Shown: positions 1 to 6,031 of the stretch, in pieces | How positions within the stretch are numbered: the stretch's first letter is position 1 | How the letters are laid out: each line of letters opens with the position of its first letter | Assembly (NCBI GenBank): GCA_023451855.1 | Contig: JAEXXY010000110.1 | Span: 1-6,991 of the forward strand | Origin: Actinomycetes bacterium | GTDB lineage: Bacteria > Actinomycetota > Actinomycetes > Actinomycetales > Dermatophilaceae | Reading direction: 5' to 3' | Length of the DNA: 6,991 nt | Notes under the pieces: generated by a model | Databases searched by the model: none | The model's input: the letters and a program-made list of their open reading frames with translations, nothing else | Told to the model about the DNA's origin: nothing | Made by a program: the position numbers and the translations under genes

Positions 1-250
1 GGGTCGTGGCGTAGCTGCCGACGAGCAGGACGCGGTCGGTCGCCGCCAGCGTCACGGGCTGCGACGCGTCCGGCAGTGCGACCTGCGTCCACCGGGGCGG
101 CGGGAGCCCGGTCTCGTCGGCCTGGCAGGCCCCGAGGAGCGCGAGCAGCGGCGCGAGCAGACCCAGCAGCCGCCGGGTGAGGACGTCGTACCGGAAGCGG
201 GGGCGGCCTCGACGGGCACCGTTGCCCGGTCGGGGCCGCCCCCGGTCCAC
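1..250 (-). CDS. Putative lipoprotein, 5' part only (3' end cut by window edge)
   Basis: The visible 83 codons encode an Arg-rich N-terminus, a hydrophobic stretch at about residues 28-40 and the lipobox LGAC with Cys42, so the product is probably a membrane-anchored lipoprotein exposed outside the cell. The mature part begins QADETGLPPPRW and then reads like the start of a beta-rich domain. I do not recognise the family, and function is unknown. The GTG at 250 is chosen because it is the only ATG, GTG or TTG in frame between livF and the signal peptide. A GAGGA motif (259-263) lies 8 nt upstream, inside the end of livF. The gap to the livF stop is only 4 nt, which suggests co-transcription. 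Oddly, codons 3-18 of this start form a 20-bp hairpin, and the resulting n-region (about 27 residues) is long, so the true start is uncertain. The reading frame and the lipobox are the firmest parts of this call. Confidence 0.66.
   Translation of the reverse strand, partial: MDRGRPRPGNGARRGRPRFRYDVLTRRLLGLLAPLLALLGACQADETGLPPPRWTQVALPDASQPVTLAATDRVLLVGSYATT
198..244 (-). terminator. Long near-perfect hairpin at the end of the liv operon
   Basis: An outer stem of 11 bp (198-208 with 234-244, CGGGGGCGGCC on both plus and minus readings) encloses a 4-bp stem (210-213 with 229-232) and a 5-bp stem (214-218 with 223-227) around a 4-nt loop. There is one internal mismatch and one bulged base, giving 20 paired bases in 47 nt. 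It starts 10 nt after the livF stop, a typical place for an operon terminator. There is no U-tract on the minus-strand transcript, as is common in GC-rich Actinomycetota. It lies within the first codons of the downstream lipoprotein frame, so it could instead be an attenuator or a structure that limits translation of that gene. Confidence 0.6.
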
Positions 251-254
251 GTCG

Positions 255-968
255 TCAGTCCTCGCCGAGATACGCCTTGCGAACCTCGTCGCTCGCCATG
301 AGCTCGCGCCCCGTGCCCTTGAGCACGATCCGCCCGACCTCGAGGACGTATCCGTGGTCGGCGCGCTGCAGGGCGGCCTGGGCGTTCTGCTCGACGAGCA
401 GGATCGTCGTGCCCTGCGACTGGAGCGTCGTCACCGTCGACATGATGCGCTTCATCATGATCGGCGACAGGCCCATCGACGGCTCGTCGAGCATGAGCAG
501 CTTGGGGCGGCTCATCATGGCCCGACCCATGGCCAGCATCTGCTGCTCACCACCGGAGAACGTGCCGGCCGGCTGCTGGCTGCGCTCCCCGAGGATCGGG
601 AACAGCTCGTAGGCCGCCTTGAGGTCCTTGGGGATGTCGTTGTCGCGCCGGGAGTACGCCCCGAGCAGGAGGTTCTGCTCGACGGTCAGGCGCGGGAAGA
701 TCCGGCGCCCTTCGGGTGAGTGCGCGATGCCGAGGTCGACGATGGTGTGCGCCGCCGCGGCGTCGATCCGCTTGCCCATGAAGGTGATCGACCCGGAGGT
801 TGGCTTCATGAGACCCGAGATGGTCCGCAGCGTCGTCGTCTTGCCAGCACCGTTGGTACCGATGAGCGAGACCACCTGGCCCTCGTCGATGGAGAAGCTG
901 ATCCCCTTGACGGCCTTGATCTTGCCGTAGGACACGACGAGGTCCTTGACCTCGAGCATGGCGGTCAC
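255..968 (-). CDS. livF: Branched-chain amino acid ABC transporter, ATP-binding protein LivF
   Basis: This is a 237-residue cytoplasmic ATPase, one of the two nucleotide-binding subunits that power uptake through LivH and LivM. Visible motifs in order are Walker A GTNGAGKTT (37-45), the LivF-type segment SPEGRRIFPRLTVEQN (84-99), which has Glu86 where canonical ABC proteins carry the Q-loop Gln, the signature SGGEQQ (138-143), Walker B LLMLDEP (157-163) and VEQN (192-195), where Gln194 stands in place of the usual H-loop His. These substitutions are, to my knowledge, normal for LivF and separate it from LivG. Length matches the family (about 235). The GTG at 968 is preferred because AAAGGAG lies 7 nt upstream and its GTGA overlaps the livG stop by 4 nt. 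An in-frame ATG at 959 is the alternative. It is the last transporter gene of the operon. Confidence 0.96.
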   Translation of the reverse strand: MTAMLEVKDLVVSYGKIKAVKGISFSIDEGQVVSLIGTNGAGKTTTLRTISGLMKPTSGSITFMGKRIDAAAAHTIVDLGIAHSPEGRRIFPRLTVEQNLLLGAYSRRDNDIPKDLKAAYELFPILGERSQQPAGTFSGGEQQMLAMGRAMMSRPKLLMLDEPSMGLSPIMMKRIMSTVTTLQSQGTTILLVEQNAQAALQRADHGYVLEVGRIVLKGTGRELMASDEVRKAYLGED

Positions 969-1855
969 TCGGATGCTCCTTTGTGGTTCTCGGCGCTCTC
1001 GTCGCTCTCGTCGACGGCGGCGCCGCCCTCGTCCTCGTCGCCCTCGTCTTCCTCGCCGCCACCGATGTAGGCCTCGATGACGCGCGGGTCGGACTGCACC
1101 TCGTCGGGGGTCCCCTCGACGAGCACCTCACCGCGCACCAGGCACAGCACCCGGTCGCAGAGGTTGAAGATGAACCGCATGTCGTGCTCGATGACGACGA
1201 CGGCCATGCCGCTGTCGCGGATCTTGAAGATGAGGTCGCTCGCCTGCTGGGTCTCGCGGGGGTTCATGCCCGCCGTCGGCTCGTCGAGCAGGACAAGCTT
1301 CGGGTCGGTGGCGAGGGCACGGGCGATCTCGAGACGCCGCTGGTCGCCGTAGGGCATGTTGCGGGCGAGGTTCTCGGCCGACTTGCCGAGGCCCACGAAG
1401 TCGAGCAGCTCCTGGGCCCGGGCCCGCGTCTGCTCCTCCTCACGCCGGAACTTCGGACCGCGGATGATGGACGTGAACGCCATCGCCCCCGTGCGGCAGT
1501 AGCGCCCGACCATGACGTTCTCGAGGGCCGTCATGTTGCCGAAGAGCCGGATGTTCTGGAACGTGCGCGCCATCCCGGCCACCACGACGGCGCGCGGCTT
1601 GGGCGGGATCTGGGTGCCGAGCAGGTCGACGCGTCCCTCGGTCGGCTTGTAGAGGCCGGTGAGGCAGTTGAAGAACGTCGTCTTGCCGGCGCCGTTGGGG
1701 CCGATGAGACCGACGATCTCCCCCTCGTGGACCGACATCGACACGTCGTTGACGGCGGTGAGGCCGCCGAAACGCATCGTGACCCCGGTGGCCTGCAGGA
1801 CGGGCGTGCCCGCGGCTGCCGCCGCGGCCCGCTCGGACTGGTCGACGGCGGTCAT
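965..1855 (-). CDS. livG: Branched-chain amino acid ABC transporter, ATP-binding protein LivG
   Basis: This 296-residue protein is the second ATPase subunit of the Liv transporter. It shows Walker A GPNGAGKTT (52-60), Q-loop TFQNIRLF with Gln100, the LivG-type signature PYGDQRR (168-174, in place of LSGGQ), Walker B LVLLDEP (187-193), and the H-loop VIEHDM with His224. The C-terminal VEGTPDEV and VIEAYIG segments are typical of LivG. The ATPase core ends near residue 264, and a tail of about 32 residues (265-296) follows that is extremely acidic: 14 Asp/Glu against one Lys. A poly-Ala N-terminal lead-in (residues 10-15) is also present. The ATG at 1855 overlaps the livM stop by 4 nt (ATGA), and AGGAGG (1863-1868) sits 7 nt upstream, so the start is well supported. 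E. coli LivG is about 255 residues, so the tail and lead-in account for the extra length. Confidence 0.96.
   Translation of the reverse strand: MTAVDQSERAAAAAAGTPVLQATGVTMRFGGLTAVNDVSMSVHEGEIVGLIGPNGAGKTTFFNCLTGLYKPTEGRVDLLGTQIPPKPRAVVVAGMARTFQNIRLFGNMTALENVMVGRYCRTGAMAFTSIIRGPKFRREEEQTRARAQELLDFVGLGKSAENLARNMPYGDQRRLEIARALATDPKLVLLDEPTAGMNPRETQQASDLIFKIRDSGMAVVVIEHDMRFIFNLCDRVLCLVRGEVLVEGTPDEVQSDPRVIEAYIGGGEEDEGDEDEGGAAVDESDESAENHKGASE
976..982 (-). promoter_or_regulatory. Ribosome binding site of livF, decides the GTG start
   Basis: The minus strand reads AAAGGAG here, inside the 3' end of livG. It lies 7 nt from the GTG at 968 but 16 nt from the ATG at 959, which favours the GTG start. 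Confidence 0.7.
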
Positions 1856-3582
1856 GCCTTGGCCTCCTGCTCCTCGACGATGTGGACTTCCTCGATGCGC
1901 TCGGCCAGCTCCTCGTCGTCCGCGTGGAACTCGAGCTTGCGCCGCTCGCTCGCGACCAGGCCCTCGGGACGGAAGCGCATCATGAGCACGAGCAGCAGAC
2001 CGAACAGGAGCAGCCGGTAGTCGGCGACGAACCGCAGCTTCTCCGGGAGCAGCTTGAGGATCGCCGCTCCGACGAAGACGCCGGCGACGGTGCCCATGCC
2101 ACCGAGGACGACGGCGGCGAGCAGGAACGCGGACTCGAGGAAGACGTACTGGTCCGGGGACACCGACACGTCGAGGTGCGCCTTGATCGTGCCGGCCATG
2201 CCGGCGAGGAACGCGCCACCGGCGAAGGCGAACAGCTTGAGGCCGAAGACGTTGACGCCCATCGCCTCGGCTGCCTTCTCGTCCTCGCGGATCGCGACCC
2301 AGCCCCGGCCGATGCGGCTGTTGTTGAGGCGCGTGAAGATCGTGATGACGATGACCGCCACGATCAGGAGCAGGAAGTAGTAGTTGGCGAAGCGGCCCAG
2401 CGGGATGCCGGCCACGACGTGCGTCTCGCCGAAGTCGAACCCGAAGAAGTTCAGCTCCGGGATGGCCGGGATGCCGTTGGGGCCGTTCGTGAGGTTCGGG
2501 CCGTTCTCGCCGTCGAGGTTGTTCATCGTGATGCGGAAGATCTCACCGAAGGCGAGGGTCACGATGGCGAGGTAGTCCCCCGAGACGCGCAGCGTCGGCG
2601 AGCCGATGATGAGGCCGAGCGTGGCCGACGTGCAGGCGCCGACCGCCATGACGACGAGGAACGGCGGCTTCCATCCGACGGTCGCGAAGGCCGAGGTGGA
2701 CAGCATGGCGGCGACGTACGCGCCGGCGCCGAGGAAGGCGATGTACCCGAGGTCGAGCAGGCCGGCGAGGCCGACGACGATGTTGAGGCCGAGGGCGGTG
2801 ACGGCGAAGATGATGACCTGCGTCGCGATCGACATGTTGGCGTCGGACCCGTTCTGGGTGAACGGGAACAGGAACGCCACGACGAACGCGCCGAGGCTGA
2901 ACACCCGCCGGTTCCGCGCCGCGATGTGGCCCAGCCACTCGAACCCGCGCGACTTGCCGAGGGCGAAGGCGAGGCTGCCGGCGAAGACGACCATGAGGCT
3001 GAACGTCTCGCCGTCGGGGATGTCGAGCAGGTAGGCCGCCCCGAAGAGGACGACGGCGAGCAGGACGACGACGACGAGGATCTCGACCCACGACGGCAGG
3101 ACGAACCGCAGCAGGTCACCCTCCGGTGCCGTGCGGACCTCCCGCGACCCGACGAGCATGACCAACGACCCGACGAGGGCGAGCCAGCCGCCCGGGTTGA
3201 TGTTGATGAGCCCGCCGGACTGGTAGGCGATGAGCACCAGCGCGATGACGACGTAGAGCGCCGCGCCGATGGACAGCGCGCGGACCGCGGCGCCCGTGTC
3301 GAACCACTCCGCTGCCCCCCGGAACGGGCCCCGGACCGTCAGCAGGCCGAGCACGACGAGGACGCCGGTGATGATCATCGCGATCTGGACGGCGTTGGGG
3401 TAGAAGCTCACGGAGAGGTCGCCGAGCACGTCGCTGGTGTAGCTCCAGGACAGGAACGTGGAGGCGATGAGCAGGACCGCGCCCACGAGCGTGACGGTCC
3501 AGGCCGCGCCGGGCGAGAGAGGGACGCGCAGACGTCCGGTGTCGTCGGGCACGGTGGCCTCGGGGCTGGTGACGGTGCTCAT
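1852..3582 (-). CDS. livM: Branched-chain amino acid ABC transporter, permease LivM with long N-terminal membrane extension
   Basis: This 576-residue integral membrane protein is one of the two pore-forming subunits. The conserved permease core starts near residue 245 and includes GLAGLLDLGYIAFLGAGAYV (271-290), RVSGDYLAIVTLAFGEI (332-348), the EAA-type coupling loop around GRGWVAIREDEKAAEAMGVN (425-444) that should contact the ATPases, and the closing RFRPEGL (536-542). In front of the core lie about 240 residues with roughly six to seven hydrophobic segments (near 28-46, 64-83, 102-121, 132-145, 166-186, 193-209, 228-243). This extension is clearly longer than the N-terminal part of E. coli LivM (about 425 residues in total). 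The cytoplasmic C-terminus (about 550-576) is strongly acidic. The ATG at 3582 overlaps the livH stop by 4 nt and has a weak GGTGG 7 nt upstream. The frame stays open further upstream, but that part is a livH shadow. Confidence 0.95.
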   Translation of the reverse strand: MSTVTSPEATVPDDTGRLRVPLSPGAAWTVTLVGAVLLIASTFLSWSYTSDVLGDLSVSFYPNAVQIAMIITGVLVVLGLLTVRGPFRGAAEWFDTGAAVRALSIGAALYVVIALVLIAYQSGGLININPGGWLALVGSLVMLVGSREVRTAPEGDLLRFVLPSWVEILVVVVLLAVVLFGAAYLLDIPDGETFSLMVVFAGSLAFALGKSRGFEWLGHIAARNRRVFSLGAFVVAFLFPFTQNGSDANMSIATQVIIFAVTALGLNIVVGLAGLLDLGYIAFLGAGAYVAAMLSTSAFATVGWKPPFLVVMAVGACTSATLGLIIGSPTLRVSGDYLAIVTLAFGEIFRITMNNLDGENGPNLTNGPNGIPAIPELNFFGFDFGETHVVAGIPLGRFANYYFLLLIVAVIVITIFTRLNNSRIGRGWVAIREDEKAAEAMGVNVFGLKLFAFAGGAFLAGMAGTIKAHLDVSVSPDQYVFLESAFLLAAVVLGGMGTVAGVFVGAAILKLLPEKLRFVADYRLLLFGLLLVLMMRFRPEGLVASERRKLEFHADDEELAERIEEVHIVEEQEAKA

Positions 3583-4502
3583 GCGCGGTCCACCACCCGG
3601 GCGCCGAGGAGGCCCTGCGGCCGGAAGACGAGGACGACGATGAGCAGGACGAAGGCCCACACGTCCTTCCACGCCGGCCCGCCGAACTGGCCCGGGATGT
3701 ACTGCGTCGCAAAGGACTCGACGAGCCCGAGGACCAGGCCGCCGAGGATGGCGCCCGGGATGTTGCCGATGCCGCCGAGCACCGCGGCCGTGAAGGCCTT
3801 GAGACCGGCGAGGAAGCCCATCCGGAAGTCGATGTTCGAGTTGAGCAGTCCCTGCGCGATGCCGGCCACCGCGGCGAGCACGGCACCGAGGGCGAAGGCG
3901 ATGACGATGATGCGGTCGACGTTGATGCCCATGAGACGCGCGGTGTCGGGGTCCTGCGAGACCGCCTGCATACCGCGGCCGGACTTCGTGCGGTAGACGA
4001 AGAACCACAGGAGGGTGCCGCACACGACCAGCGAGGCCAGGGTGAAGATCGCGGCCCGCGGGAAGACGAGGCCACCGACCTGCAGGGCCGGCCCGGTGAC
4101 GACGTCGATCTGCGGGTACGGGATCTTGCTCTTGGCGCCCGGGTAGAAGAGCCGGACGGCCTCCTGGAGGAAGACCGAGACGCCGATCGCGGTGATGAGG
4201 GGTGCCAGGCGTGGTGCCCCGCGCAGCGGCCGGTAGGCCACGCGTTCCATGGCCACGGCCACGGCCACCGACGCGATGACGGCGCCGATGACCATGAACG
4301 GCAGCACCCAGAGGGCGGTGTTGCCGGAGAAGAAGATCTGCCACACGGCGAGAGAGCCGAAGGCGCCGATCATGAACACCTCGCCGTGGGCGAAGTTGAT
4401 CAGCTGGACGATGCCGTACACGACGGTGTAGCCGACGGCGATCAGCGCGTAGAGCGAGCCGATCACCAGTCCGTTGATGAGGGTCTGCAGGAACTCGTTC
4501 AT
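3579..4502 (-). CDS. livH: Branched-chain amino acid ABC transporter, permease LivH
   Basis: This 307-residue membrane protein is the partner permease of LivM. Family marks include the N-terminal GLVIGSLYALIAVGYTVVYG (11-30), INFAHGEVFMIGAF (35-48), the EAA-type loop SGRGMQAVSQDPDTARLMGI (174-193), the FTAAVLGGIGNIPGA region (237-251) and the closing VFRPQGLLG (292-300). About eight hydrophobic segments are visible, and length agrees with E. coli LivH (308). The start MNEFLQ at 4502 is chosen because the frame upstream is Pro/Arg-rich, unconserved and runs into the livK terminator hairpin. No good Shine-Dalgarno sequence lies directly before this ATG. A four-codon mini-ORF overlaps it, and AGGTGG is better placed for that mini-ORF. 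livH begins the tightly overlapped livHMGF block, 177 bp after livK. Confidence 0.96.
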   Translation of the reverse strand: MNEFLQTLINGLVIGSLYALIAVGYTVVYGIVQLINFAHGEVFMIGAFGSLAVWQIFFSGNTALWVLPFMVIGAVIASVAVAVAMERVAYRPLRGAPRLAPLITAIGVSVFLQEAVRLFYPGAKSKIPYPQIDVVTGPALQVGGLVFPRAAIFTLASLVVCGTLLWFFVYRTKSGRGMQAVSQDPDTARLMGINVDRIIVIAFALGAVLAAVAGIAQGLLNSNIDFRMGFLAGLKAFTAAVLGGIGNIPGAILGGLVLGLVESFATQYIPGQFGGPAWKDVWAFVLLIVVLVFRPQGLLGARVVDRA

Positions 4503-4513
4503 GAGGTCAACAT
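4499..4513 (-). other. Possible 4-codon mini-ORF coupled to livH
   Basis: The minus strand reads ATG TTG ACC TCA TGA, encoding M-L-T-S. Its stop overlaps the livH start codon as ATGA, the same 4-nt geometry used at the three later junctions of the operon. AGGTGG (4525-4530) lies 11 nt before the mini-ORF ATG but 22 nt before the livH ATG. It could feed ribosomes to livH by termination and re-initiation, or it may be chance. Confidence 0.25.
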
Positions 4514-4631
4514 GTCGTCGAGGGCCACCTGTCTGGGGCCGCGCGGGGCGCGGTGGGCGGGAGGGCGGAGAAGCTGGCTGGTGCGTGACGCCGGCGCCGG
4601 GTCGTGGAGACCCCGGCGACGGGGGTACGGG

Positions 4632-4670
4632 CACGGCCCGGGTCGGAGCTGTCCTCCGGCCCGGGCCGTG
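4632..4670 (-). terminator. Intercistronic hairpin between livK and livH
   Basis: A perfect 11-bp stem, CACGGCCCGGG at 4632-4642 with CCCGGGCCGTG at 4660-4670, is followed by one mismatch and a further 5-bp stem (4644-4648 with 4654-4658) around a 5-nt loop. It begins 9 nt after the livK stop. No U-tract follows on the minus transcript. It is likely a partial terminator or a 3'-end stabiliser that allows more binding protein than permease to be made. A smaller 5-bp stem with a 4-nt loop follows at 4611-4624. Confidence 0.72.
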
Positions 4671-4679
4671 TCATCGTCG

Positions 4680-5897
4680 TCAGCTGGCGGACATGGTCTC
4701 GGTCTTGACCGAGACCCACTTGCCGCCGTCGACCTTGTAGCCGGTGATGACGCGGGCGAGCGTGTCGCCGAAGTCGTCGAACTTCACCTGGCCGGTGACG
4801 CCCTGGAAGTCGACGCCCTTCATGGCCGCCACCGTGGCCTCACGGGCGCTCTTGGCGTCCGACGCGCTCGCGAGCGAGGTCTTGAGGGCCGCGATGATCG
4901 CGTTGGCCGCGTCGTAGGAGTAACCGCCGTAGGCCGCCGACGGGTCGGCGTACTTCGCGGCCTCGTAGTCGGCGAGGAACTTCTTGCCGGCCTCCGTCGA
5001 GTCGGTCGGGGCGCCGACCGAGGTGGCGAGGTCACCGTTGGAGCTCGAGCCCGCGAGGTCGATGTACTTCGGGTCGAAGATGCCGTCGCCGCCCATGAGC
5101 GGGACCGTGAGACCGCTGTCCTTCATCTGCTTGGAGAGCGGACCGGCCTGGGGGTACTCGCCGCCGTAGTACACGGCGCCCGGCTTGCTCGGCGCGACCT
5201 TGGAGATGACGGGGGCGTAGTTGCTCTCGTCGGGGTTGATCGTCTCGGCCGCGACGACGGTGCCGCCGCCCTTGGTGTAGGCCTCGGTGAAGTACTTGAC
5301 CAGACCCTGGCCGTACGTCTTCTTGTCGTTGATCGTGGCGGCCGTCTTGATGCCCTGGTCGAGGAGGAACTTGGCCGCGAACGCGCCCTGCGTGATGTCG
5401 GTGGTGCAGGTGCGGAAGTACGTCTTGTACGTGCGCGTGTTGAGGTCGGCGCCACGGGTCAGCGTCGGGTTCGTGTTGGCCGGCGACACCTGGACGATGT
5501 TGGCGGCGGCGAACACGGGCTGGGTCTGCTGGGAGACGCTCGAGTTGAGGTTGCCGACGACGCCGACGACCTGGTCGTCGGAGGCGAGCTTCGTCGCACC
5601 GTTCTTGCCCACGTCGGGCTTGGCCTCGTCGTCGACCGGCTCGACCTGGAGCGTCCAGCCCGGGATCGTGTTGTTCGCGTTGGCCTGCTTGACGGCCAGG
5701 TCGACGGAGTTCTGGATGCCCTTGCCCAGCGCCGAGAGGTCGCCGGAGAGGGGCGCGATGACGCCGATCTTCGCGATCTTCTTCGATCCGCCGGATGCAT
5801 TGCCGTTGCTGCTGCCGCTGTCGCCACGGGTGCCACAGGCACTCAGGGCCAGCGCTGCAGCCAGGACCGGCACAGCGAATTTCATGTGGGAACGCAC
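4680..5897 (-). CDS. livK: Branched-chain amino acid ABC transporter, substrate-binding lipoprotein LivK
   Basis: This 405-residue protein has a short lipoprotein signal peptide ending in the lipobox LSAC (Cys21), a Ser/Gly/Asn-rich linker (22-38) and a type I periplasmic-binding fold from about residue 41. Family segments include KIGVIAPLSGDLSALG (43-58), VVGVVGNLNSSVSQQTQPVF (110-129), VSPANTNPTLT (137-147), YGQGLVKYF (195-203), AVYYGGEYPQAG (241-252) and MGGDGIFDP (268-276). By eye, Ser119/Ser120, Ser138 to Thr142, Tyr243/Tyr244 and Asp271 lie where Liv proteins contact the ligand's amino-acid head group. It would be lipid-anchored outside the membrane and deliver Leu, Ile, Val or a related compound to LivHM; exact specificity cannot be read. 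The GTG at 5897 is chosen because AGGAGGA lies 5 nt upstream, though an ATG at 5885 is also in frame. It is the first gene of the operon and is followed by a strong hairpin. Confidence 0.95.
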   Translation of the reverse strand: MRSHMKFAVPVLAAALALSACGTRGDSGSSNGNASGGSKKIAKIGVIAPLSGDLSALGKGIQNSVDLAVKQANANNTIPGWTLQVEPVDDEAKPDVGKNGATKLASDDQVVGVVGNLNSSVSQQTQPVFAAANIVQVSPANTNPTLTRGADLNTRTYKTYFRTCTTDITQGAFAAKFLLDQGIKTAATINDKKTYGQGLVKYFTEAYTKGGGTVVAAETINPDESNYAPVISKVAPSKPGAVYYGGEYPQAGPLSKQMKDSGLTVPLMGGDGIFDPKYIDLAGSSSNGDLATSVGAPTDSTEAGKKFLADYEAAKYADPSAAYGGYSYDAANAIIAALKTSLASASDAKSAREATVAAMKGVDFQGVTGQVKFDDFGDTLARVITGYKVDGGKWVSVKTETMSAS

Positions 5898-5902
5898 AGG
5901 TG

Positions 5903-5909
5903 TCCTCCT
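5903..5909 (-). promoter_or_regulatory. Strong ribosome binding site of livK
   Basis: The minus strand reads AGGAGGA, 5 nt before the GTG at 5897 and 17 nt before the ATG at 5885. This nearly perfect Shine-Dalgarno sequence selects the GTG start and suggests high expression of the binding protein. Confidence 0.8.
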
Positions 5910-5934
5910 GATGTCACATCCCCTCGTGCGAGGG
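5910..5934 (-). promoter_or_regulatory. Two adjacent palindromes in the livK 5' leader
   Basis: CCCTCG-TG-CGAGGG (5921-5934) abuts GATGT-C-ACATC (5910-5920), which itself touches the Shine-Dalgarno sequence at 5903-5909. As DNA they could be repressor sites just downstream of the predicted transcription start. As RNA the first can fold into a 5-bp stem with a 4-nt loop next to the ribosome site. Function is inferred from position only. Confidence 0.4.
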
Positions 5935-5943
5935 CTGACTCGG

Positions 5944-5973
5944 AGACTAGGCCCAGTGCCCCCGGCTGGTCAC
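5944..5973 (-). promoter_or_regulatory. Candidate livK promoter
   Basis: On the minus strand a TAGTCT hexamer (plus 5944-5949) matches the TANNNT form of an actinobacterial -10. GTGACC (plus 5968-5973), which shares TGAC with TTGACA, lies 18 bp upstream. The transcription start would fall near 5937, giving a leader of about 40 nt. The -35 match is weak. Confidence 0.38.
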
Positions 5974-5995
5974 CAAATCCGGACGATCGGTGACC
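5968..5995. promoter_or_regulatory. Inverted repeat GGTCACC-N14-GGTGACC, candidate operator of livK
   Basis: Perfect 7-bp arms at 5968-5974 and 5989-5995 are centred 21 bp apart, about two helical turns, as expected for a dimeric regulator binding one DNA face. The livK-proximal arm coincides with the proposed -35 element, so binding there could block transcription. The protein that binds is not known. Confidence 0.4.
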
Positions 5996-6008
5996 GTGTC
6001 GTAACCTG

Positions 6009-6031
6009 CCCGCCGGACGATCTCCGACGGG
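6009..6031 (-). terminator. Hairpin after the ANTAR regulator gene
   Basis: A 9-bp stem including one G-U pair (6009-6017 with 6023-6031) encloses a 5-nt loop and begins 7 nt after the regulator's stop. No U-tract follows. It probably ends the regulator transcript before livK, which then needs its own promoter. Confidence 0.58.

Noticed and set aside
983..2020. 345-codon plus-strand frame opposite livG
   Set aside because: It is a mirror frame of livG with charged low-complexity translation and no recognisable motif.
1882..3996. 704-codon open frame on the plus strand opposite livM and livH
   Set aside because: It is antisense to two well-supported genes, encodes an Asp/Glu/Arg/His-rich product without domain-like pattern, and is the usual high-GC mirror of codon bias.
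3583..4344. Upstream extension of the livM frame by about 254 codons
   Set aside because: The extension is an out-of-frame shadow of livH. The ATG at 3582 overlapping the livH stop is the natural start.
4503..4634. Longer livH start giving about 44 extra residues
   Set aside because: The extra part is Pro/Arg-rich, unlike any LivH N-terminus, and reaches into the livK terminator stem.
4386..5993. 535-codon plus-strand frame opposite livK
   Set aside because: It is antisense to a clear binding-protein gene, crosses the livK-livH hairpin, and its translation is Arg/Val/Asp/Gly-rich shadow sequence.
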